Positions 58,284 through 64,000 of a DNA stretch of 64,000 nt are shown in pieces (within the stretch, counting starts at the first letter, position 1; each line of letters starts with the position of its first letter). The DNA lies in assembly GCA_963756025.1 (NCBI GenBank), contig CAVWMF010000007.1:682001-746000 (forward strand). Reading direction: 5' to 3'. Source of the stretch: Bog-473 sp963756025 (GTDB lineage Bacteria; Actinomycetota; Acidimicrobiia; Acidimicrobiales; RAAP-2). Both the position numbers and the translations under genes were made by a program. The notes below the pieces were generated by a model. The model had not been told where the DNA came from and ran no database searches. It saw nothing but the letters and a program-made list of their open reading frames with translations.

Positions 58284-59571
58284 CGGGATCACCACTCGTC
58301 GCGGCCAGGGCGGTCCGACCGGGGAAGGTGGCGGACTCACCGAGGTCCTCCTCGATGCGCAGCAACTGGTTGTACTTCGCCACCCGATCCGACCGGGCCG
58401 GCGCACCCGCCTTTATCTGACCGGCATTCACGGCCACGGCGAGGTCGGCGATGGTCGTGTCCTCGGTCTCGCCCGAACGATGTGAGATAACTGCCCGGTA
58501 GGACGAGCGGTTGGCCAACGAGACTGTCTCGAGGGTCTCGGTCAGGGTACCGATCTGATTCAGCTTGACCAGGACGGCGTTCGCCACGCCTTCCCTGATT
58601 CCCCGCTCGAGCAAGGTCACGTTCGTCACGAACACGTCGTCGCCCACCAGCTGCACCTTGTGCCCGAGCGCCTTGGTGAGCGCAGCCCACCCGTCCCAGT
58701 CCTCTTCGGCCATGCCGTCCTCGATCGACACGATGGGGAACCGCGCCACCAGGTCCACCCAGTAGTCGACCATCTCGGCCGAGCTCAGCGTGCGCCCTTC
58801 CCCCGCCAACACGTAGGAACCCTCGTCCCACAGCTCACTCGTCGCCGGATCCATGGCGAGCGCCACCTCCTCACCGGGGATACGGCCTGCCAGCTCGATG
58901 GCCTCCACCAGTAATTTCACGGCATCCTCGTTGGCGGGCAGGTCCGGAGCGAACCCGCCCTCGTCCCCGACGGCAGTCGCCAGGCCCCGCTCGGCCAGGA
59001 CGGCCCGCAAGGCGTGATACGTCTCTGTCCCCCAGCGCAGGGCCTCGCTGAACGACGCGGCACCGACCGGCATGAACATGAACTCCTGGAAGTCGATCGA
59101 GTTCCGTGCATGGGCCCCACCGTTCAGCACGTTCAGCATCGGGACCGGCAGCGCGTGCGCGTTGGTCCCACCGATGGAACGGAACAGGGGCAGGGCAAGC
59201 TCGTCCGCGACCGCCTTGGCATTGGCCAGGGACACGGCAAGGAGCGCGTTGGCGCCCAACCTCCCCTTGTCGGGTGTCCCGTCGAGATCGATCAGGGTGA
59301 AATCGACCCCGCGCTGGTCGAGGGCGTCCAATCCCTCCAGCGCGTCAGCGATCTCCCCGTTGACATTGGCCACGGCCTGCAGGACGCCCTTGCCGCCGAA
59401 GCGAGTGCCGCCGTCCCGCAATTCGACGGCCTCGTGCATACCCGTTGAAGCGCCCGACGGGGCGATCGCGCGGCCCCTGGCGCCGGAGTCCAGCAGGACC
59501 TCGGCTTCGACGGTCGGGTTGCCACGCGAGTCGAGGAGCTCTCGCCCGATCACGTACTCAATGGCGCTCAC
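58270..59571 (-). CDS. eno: Enolase
   Basis: About 433 residues. Converts 2-phosphoglycerate to phosphoenolpyruvate in glycolysis. Motifs in order: GRELLDSRGNPTVEAEVLL, PSGASTGMHEAVELRD, NGGAHARNSIDFQEFM, ATAVGDEGGFAPDL, the magnesium ligands in AMDPATSELWD and SIEDGMAEEDWD, VGDDVFVTN, and the catalytic lysine region LVKLNQIGTLTET with SHRSGETEDTTIADLAV. Complete length. The start is the GTG at 59571 (VSAIEYVIGRE) with GAGGGAG 8 bases before it; the extra 12 residues upstream lie in the intergenic leader. Confidence 0.97.
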   Translation of the reverse strand: MSAIEYVIGRELLDSRGNPTVEAEVLLDSGARGRAIAPSGASTGMHEAVELRDGGTRFGGKGVLQAVANVNGEIADALEGLDALDQRGVDFTLIDLDGTPDKGRLGANALLAVSLANAKAVADELALPLFRSIGGTNAHALPVPMLNVLNGGAHARNSIDFQEFMFMPVGAASFSEALRWGTETYHALRAVLAERGLATAVGDEGGFAPDLPANEDAVKLLVEAIELAGRIPGEEVALAMDPATSELWDEGSYVLAGEGRTLSSAEMVDYWVDLVARFPIVSIEDGMAEEDWDGWAALTKALGHKVQLVGDDVFVTNVTLLERGIREGVANAVLVKLNQIGTLTETLETVSLANRSSYRAVISHRSGETEDTTIADLAVAVNAGQIKAGAPARSDRVAKYNQLLRIEEDLGESATFPGRTALAATSGDPGVSA

Positions 59572-59619
59572 AACGTCACTCCCTCGGCGTCGGCCCTGGT
59601 AGGACACCGGGTCACAAGA

Positions 59620-61098
59620 CTAGTGGGTACGCATGTCGGGGATGGGGAGGGCACTCGGCCCCGCTTCACGTGCCACGACGTCATCGCGCAGAGCGAGGGC
59701 GCGCCACCGCAACGCCAGTTCCGGATCGACACCGAGGCGGCGCGCCAGGTTGGCGAGGTCAAAGAGCACCGCCCCGACACGCCGCTCGGTGTCGTCGCTC
59801 TCTTCGCGCAACGTCGCATCGGCACGGCCGCTGTCAGGATCCGGCTCGAGACGGGCCAGCTCAGCCACGTGCGGCCCGAGGTCCGGCGGCGTGGTCGCCA
59901 GTCCGGGCAGACCGACGGAAATGGCCTTCCGCTGCAATTTGGTGGTGAGCAAGAGGGCAGGCAGATCTGTCGGGATGCCCTCGGTGACGCTGGCGCGCCC
60001 CTTCTCCTCCTTCTTGATCTCCTCCCAGTTGGCGACCACCTGCTCGGCGCTCGCCGCGTCGATGTCGCCGAAGACATGGGGGTGGCGGTGGACCAGCTTG
60101 TCGTGGACGCCGCGGGCCACATCAGCCAGCGTGAACAAGCCCTCCTCCTGCGCCAATCTGGCGTGGAACACGATCTGGAAGAGGAGATCCCCCAGCTCCT
60201 CCTGCAGATGGTCGCCTGCCGCCGCAGCGGCCGGAGCGGCGGCCGGCGTCCCGGCCGGCGTGATGGTGACCTCCCGCAAGGCATCGAGAACCTCATAGGA
60301 CTCCTCGAGCAGGTGCGGCATGAGCGAGCTATGGGTCTGCGCCCGGTCCCAGGGGCACCGGGCGCGCAGCGTCTCCACCAGAAGGGCCAGGCGGGCCATC
60401 TCGTGTTCCAACGCCGCCCGGGAAGAGAGCTCAGGGATGAACAGGGAGGTCAGATGATCGGGCTCGAGGGCACGATCGAGGTCCCACCACCCGACGCGGA
60501 CCACCTGCTCGTCCTCCAGGCCGAGGTGGTGCAGGATCACCACCTCGGGTACCGGGCCGTCCCCCTCATACAGCGGCGACAGCTTGATGTCGGAGAGCAC
60601 CTGGCGCGACCAGCATTGGGCGACCAGAAAGGGCCCGCGCGCATTGGAGACCTGCTGTGAGAACTGCTCGGCATCCACCAGCCGCACCCCCGCACTGAGC
60701 GGGTCGATGCCGAGCCGCGCCCAGGCCACATCGAGAAACGAGAGGGCGGGAAGGATGGTGAGATCCACCCGCGGATCGTGACGCAGGAGCTCGACGGTGC
60801 GTTCGGCCACCAGCGGCGAGCCCGGTACGGCGTAGACGATCGACTCGGGCGCGTGCGTGGTCGCCGCCGCGACGAGCGTCTCGACGATGGCGGCGTACAC
60901 CTCGGCGAACGTGGGCGACGACTCGTAGAGATGATCGAGCGCGATGCATTCCGACAGGCTGTCGGCGGCCGGATGGCGCGCCGTGCGCAGGAACGTCAGC
61001 GCAGCACTGGCCATCACGTCCCGGGTTTCCCCGGTCAGGTAGGTCGGCCCCGCGGGCCCCAGCCCCACCACCGTGATGCGGGGACGGCTCCGTCCCAC
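59620..61098 (-). CDS. mazG: MazG nucleoside triphosphate pyrophosphohydrolase fused to methylase-like domain
   Basis: A 492-residue fusion as in Bacillus YabN. Residues 1-215 resemble a SAM-dependent tetrapyrrole methylase (ITVVGLGPAGPTYLT, IVYAVPGSPLVAERTVELL). Residues 235-490 are a MazG-type NTP pyrophosphatase: LRARCPWDRAQTHSSLMPHLLEESYEVLDAL, the metal-binding EELGDLLFQIVFHARLAQEEG and HRHPHVFGD. It hydrolyses non-canonical or excess NTPs and in mycobacteria counters oxidised dCTP. The linker at about residue 285 is an Ala/Pro run. It follows the PPIase gene by three bases. Catalytic glutamates are all present. Confidence 0.92.
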   Translation of the reverse strand: MGRSRPRITVVGLGPAGPTYLTGETRDVMASAALTFLRTARHPAADSLSECIALDHLYESSPTFAEVYAAIVETLVAAATTHAPESIVYAVPGSPLVAERTVELLRHDPRVDLTILPALSFLDVAWARLGIDPLSAGVRLVDAEQFSQQVSNARGPFLVAQCWSRQVLSDIKLSPLYEGDGPVPEVVILHHLGLEDEQVVRVGWWDLDRALEPDHLTSLFIPELSSRAALEHEMARLALLVETLRARCPWDRAQTHSSLMPHLLEESYEVLDALREVTITPAGTPAAAPAAAAAGDHLQEELGDLLFQIVFHARLAQEEGLFTLADVARGVHDKLVHRHPHVFGDIDAASAEQVVANWEEIKKEEKGRASVTEGIPTDLPALLLTTKLQRKAISVGLPGLATTPPDLGPHVAELARLEPDPDSGRADATLREESDDTERRVGAVLFDLANLARRLGVDPELALRWRALALRDDVVAREAGPSALPIPDMRTH

Positions 61099-61101
61099 TC
61101 G

Positions 61102-62244
61102 TTAGGGGTTCTGTCCGCTTGTCGCCGCGCTACCCGTGGCCGTGGTCGACGCCGGATTGTTGGCCGGCGCGTTGAGCACGTCGGTCACGGGCGGCGAGGT
61201 GGGAGGGATGACCTCCGCCTTCACCGGCGCCCAATTGCCGTAGCGGGGATCAACGGTCACGGTCGCTCTGCGCTCTGCCGCGTTGATCGCCGTGCGCGCC
61301 TTGTCCGCTCCCGCGGTCTCCGCCGCCGCTTGGACCTCGGACTCCGCCTTGGCGAACGAAGTGGGCGTCCGTGAGGTGATCTCGATCAGGAGATAGTTGC
61401 CGTTCACCGCGATCGGGCTCGAGACGGTGTTCAGCGGCAACTCCTGCAGGTTGGATCCGGCCGGCAACGAGGAGGCGATCCCGTAGAGGATGTCGCACCC
61501 CTGTGGTCCGCCGCCCGTCGCTTCGGAAGCGACCTGGGAGAAAGGCGTGCCCGCCGCGACCTGCGCTGCCGCGGCCTGCGCGTCGGCCTCGCTGGTGTAC
61601 TCGGCCACCGTGAAGCACGCGGTGTCGAAGGCGTCCGAGTGCGCCGTGAAGTACTGCTCCAGATCAGCCGTTGTCGGGCCCACCCCGGCCTGATGCTTCT
61701 CGAACAGGCTGACCGCCGCGTCGTAGCGCACGGTCCGGTCGATGAACGAGCTCGGCATGGTGTGCAGGACATCGGCCGCCGTGAGGGCTGTCGAACCCGC
61801 ACCGCAGGCGTACGTCGACCCGGCCACATCCGCCAGGATCGAGGTGATCTGGGCCTCCAGCTGGGCATGCGCCGTCGTCAGGTCCTGCGAGGTGACCACA
61901 AGGCCGTCCTTGGCGGCAAGTTCGAGCACCAGTTGGTGCCCGATCAGCGTGTCGACGTAATTCGATGCGAACGCCGCGCTGGCCGTCGGATGCGCGTCGG
62001 TGCCGGTGGGCTGGCCCACGCCGTCAATGGGGGGGAGGCCCGTCTGACCGCTGCTTCCGACCAGTTCCTCGGCGTTGAGAAAACACTGGTAGTCCTGGCT
62101 GCTCGCAATGGCCGACAGGTCGGAGCTCACGTCATCCTGGGAGATGGCGGCGCCATTGACCGTTGCGGCATTGGACGGCACGGCGAAAGCCGCCGCCGCG
62201 AGGCCGCCGGCCAGAACGATGAGAAGAACGATGAGTCGCTTCAC
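61102..62244 (-). CDS. Parvulin-type peptidyl-prolyl isomerase, secreted (SurA/PrsA-like)
   Basis: A 380-residue protein with a signal sequence (KRLIVLLIVLAGGLAAAAFAV, cleavage near SNAATV) and no lipobox. An N-terminal helical chaperone region like SurA_N runs to about residue 190 (VNGAAISQDDVSSDLSAIASS). A rotamase domain follows: CFTVAEYTSEADAQAAAAQVAAGTPFSQVASEAT, GCDILYGIASSL, LNTVSSPIAVNGNYLLIEITSR. The tail is Ala/Thr-rich. Such foldases help exported proteins fold. The start ATG is 12 bases after mfd. In mycobacteria a lipoprotein stands in the equivalent place, so function may be similar. Confidence 0.88.
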   Translation of the reverse strand: MKRLIVLLIVLAGGLAAAAFAVPSNAATVNGAAISQDDVSSDLSAIASSQDYQCFLNAEELVGSSGQTGLPPIDGVGQPTGTDAHPTASAAFASNYVDTLIGHQLVLELAAKDGLVVTSQDLTTAHAQLEAQITSILADVAGSTYACGAGSTALTAADVLHTMPSSFIDRTVRYDAAVSLFEKHQAGVGPTTADLEQYFTAHSDAFDTACFTVAEYTSEADAQAAAAQVAAGTPFSQVASEATGGGPQGCDILYGIASSLPAGSNLQELPLNTVSSPIAVNGNYLLIEITSRTPTSFAKAESEVQAAAETAGADKARTAINAAERRATVTVDPRYGNWAPVKAEVIPPTSPPVTDVLNAPANNPASTTATGSAATSGQNP

Positions 62245-62256
62245 GCGCCGCGCATG

Positions 62257-64000
62257 TTACAAGCTGTCCGGACGAGACCCGGTGTCATCCGGGGGTATTA
62301 ATTCCTCGAGCAGATGACGCAACACGTCGGCGGGAAGCTCGCCGGGGCGGATCGGGATCAGGAGCTGGGACTGATCCTCGCGGTACACCGCGCCGGGGAC
62401 GAGACGCCGTAGCCGGACTTCCGCGCTGGCCGCGAGGTGCACGGGCAGCACACGCGCCACGGGTTGACTGGAGCCACCCGGACGCACGCTGCTCATAGTG
62501 ACCTCGCGGATGCCCCGCGCCATGGCCGCCACCCGCAGGCGGGCCAGGGCCAGGAGCCCGAGGGCCGGAGCGGGGAGTGGTCCGTAGCGGTCCGCCCACT
62601 CGACCCCGATGTCCTCGACGTCGGGGTCCGCCGACACCGACGCCAGGCGCCGGTAGGCCTCGAGCCGCGCATCCTCGGCCGTGACGTAGTCCTTCGGAAG
62701 GTGGGCATCGCCCGGGACGTCGAGCGCCACCGTGGGCGGGGCGGGGCGGGCTTCACCCCGGGCCTCGGCCACCGCTTCGGCCACCAGCTGGACGTAGAGG
62801 TCGTAGCCGACGGCGGCGATGTGCCCGGACTGATCCGCCCCGAGAAGGTTGCCCGACCCACGAATCTCCAGGTCACGCATGGCAATCTTGAATCCTGAGC
62901 CGAGTTCGGTGTGCTCGCCGATCGTGCGCAGTCGTTCGTAGGCCTGCTCGCTGAGGACCCGATCGGCCGGGTGGAAGAGGTAGGCGTACGCGCGCTGACC
63001 ACCGCGGCCGACCCGCCCTCTGATCTGGTGCAGTTGACCCAGTCCGAGCAGATCGGCCCGATCCACGATCAGGGTGTTGACCGAAGGCATGTCGATGCCG
63101 GACTCGATGATCGTCGTACAGACCAGCACGTCGTAGCGTCGCTCCCAGAAGTCCAGGACCACCGTCTCGAGGCTGCCCTCGTCCATCTGCCCGTGCGCGA
63201 CGGCCACGCGGGCCTCGGGCACCAGGCTGTGGACCTGACGCGCCACTGCGTCGATGTCGGAGACCCGGTTGTGCACATAGAAGGCTTGGCCCTCGCGCAG
63301 GAGTTCGCGCCGGAGCGCCTCGCTGATCGCCGCCGGATCGTGTTCGCCGACGTACGTGAGGATCGGACGCCGGTCGGCCGGAGGGGTGTTGACCATGGAG
63401 AGGTCCCGGATGCCCGTCAAGGCCATCTCGAGGGTGCGCGGGATGGGGCTGGCCGTCAGGGTCAGCACGTCGACACCTTCGGCCAACCGCTTCACCGCCT
63501 CCTTGTGCGTGACACCGAAGCGTTGCTCTTCATCGACGACGAGAAGGCCGAGTCGCTTGAAGACCACGTCCGAGCCCAGCAGGCGGTGCGTGCCGATGAC
63601 GACATCGATGCTGCCGTCGGCGAGTCCCTCGACCACCTTCTTCTGCTGGGCCGGGGACAAGAAGCGGCTCAACAGCTCGACGCGGACCGGGTACGGGGCG
63701 TAGCGGTCGGCGAATGTCTGCGCGTGCTGGCTGGCCAGGAGCGTCGTCGGCGCCAGGACGGCCGCCTGTGTCCCGTCCTGCACGGCCTTGAAGACGGCGC
63801 GCACGGATACCTCGGTCTTCCCGAACCCCACGTCGCCACAGATGAGGCGGTCCATGGGGCGGGGCTCCTCCATGTCCGCCTTGACGTCGGCGATGGCCTT
63901 CAGCTGGTCCTCGGTCTCGACGAATCCGAAGGAGCCCTCCATCTCGGTCTGCCACGGGGTATCGGGCCCGAATGCGTGGCCTTCCACGGCGAGCCGGCGG
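62257..64000 (-). CDS. mfd: Transcription-repair coupling factor Mfd, C-terminal part (5' end outside window)
   Basis: At least 580 residues of the translocase. It is open through the window edge, so the start and UvrB-like and RNA-polymerase-interaction domains are missing. Visible: the mfd-specific EGHAFGPDTPWQTEMEGSF, Walker A GDVGFGKTEVSVRAVFKA, APTTLLASQHAQTFADR, DEEQRFGVTHKE (DEEH-type Walker B), TLTASPIPRTLEMALTGIRD, QIRGRVGRGGQRAYAYLF (motif VI), DLEIRGSGNLLGADQSGHI, and the C-terminal D7 domain. Mfd removes stalled polymerase from lesions and recruits UvrA. The apparent GTG start at 63987 is internal. Confidence 0.96.
   Translation of the reverse strand, partial: RRLAVEGHAFGPDTPWQTEMEGSFGFVETEDQLKAIADVKADMEEPRPMDRLICGDVGFGKTEVSVRAVFKAVQDGTQAAVLAPTTLLASQHAQTFADRYAPYPVRVELLSRFLSPAQQKKVVEGLADGSIDVVIGTHRLLGSDVVFKRLGLLVVDEEQRFGVTHKEAVKRLAEGVDVLTLTASPIPRTLEMALTGIRDLSMVNTPPADRRPILTYVGEHDPAAISEALRRELLREGQAFYVHNRVSDIDAVARQVHSLVPEARVAVAHGQMDEGSLETVVLDFWERRYDVLVCTTIIESGIDMPSVNTLIVDRADLLGLGQLHQIRGRVGRGGQRAYAYLFHPADRVLSEQAYERLRTIGEHTELGSGFKIAMRDLEIRGSGNLLGADQSGHIAAVGYDLYVQLVAEAVAEARGEARPAPPTVALDVPGDAHLPKDYVTAEDARLEAYRRLASVSADPDVEDIGVEWADRYGPLPAPALGLLALARLRVAAMARGIREVTMSSVRPGGSSQPVARVLPVHLAASAEVRLRRLVPGAVYREDQSQLLIPIRPGELPADVLRHLLEELIPPDDTGSRPDSL

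Noticed and set aside
63985..63987. GTG at 63987 as the mfd start
   Set aside because: The frame continues to the window edge and the sequence begins mid-domain of Mfd, so this is an internal valine.

Overview
The window reads as one contiguous piece of an actinobacterial chromosome: high GC, many GTG starts, dense co-oriented genes, no rRNA, phage, insertion sequence or CRISPR array. The best guess is a member of the Acidimicrobiia. The clues are YWLVASDGGIFTFGDA-type propeller repeats fused to an NlpC/P60 domain, a DUF5719 protein beside a giant GT2/membrane protein, Thr-rich secreted proteins, FbiA/FbiB-type F420 genes and a mycobacterial-style mfd/mazG/eno/ftsB/DUF501/ppx block. The assignment comes from family knowledge and was not searched.

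Layout. 1-13.5 kb: accessory metabolism and stress genes (acyl-CoA ligase, PaiB-like flavoprotein, SRPBCC, P-loop kinase, a divergent PRPP synthetase, DksA/TraR zinc finger, CPBP protease, propeller-NlpC/P60 hydrolase, aldo/keto reductase, DUF45 metallopeptidase), then two acyl-CoA dehydrogenases resembling the FadE26/FadE27 pair, divergent from a thiolase across a KstR-like operator. 13.7-24.8 kb: chorismate-lyase-like protein, the manB/SIS/Trm112 sugar-phosphate block, a large membrane protein, a second CPBP protease, ftsH and an ECF sigma factor/DUF4349 operon. 24.8-40 kb: envelope glycan and F420 block (DUF5719, GT2-membrane fusion, three GT4 glycosyltransferases, two nucleotide-sugar epimerases, a sugar nucleotidyltransferase, cofD-cofE, a BTAD regulator). 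40-50.8 kb: DoxX/MarR divergent pair, alpha/beta hydrolase, an odd tRNA, carboxylesterase, RipA-like hydrolase, a GT2/PlsC/epimerase run, and a GNAT/aminotransferase pair. 50.8-56.2 kb: a second glycosyltransferase group. 56.2-64 kb: ppx, DUF501, ftsB, eno, mazG, a parvulin-type PPIase and the C-terminal part of mfd.

The manB, SIS, nucleotidyltransferase, epimerase and GT genes fit one theme, supply of activated sugars and their assembly into envelope polysaccharide. NlpC/P60 hydrolases, FtsB and FtsH cover wall remodelling, division and membrane quality control. Translational coupling by 4-base overlaps (ATGA, GTGA, TTGA) is common.

Most notable: (i) a class I tRNA with a UAA anticodon at 42111-42185, where a long-variable-arm tRNA-Leu is expected; (ii) a recurring TANNNT-N6-start arrangement at eleven gene starts, pointing to widespread leaderless mRNAs; (iii) single-base frameshifts in C runs in cofD and in one epimerase; (iv) a KstR-like palindrome in the FadE/thiolase divergent promoter; (v) a dense set of repeats in front of the RipA-like hydrolase. 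No wholly new defence or mobile system was seen.
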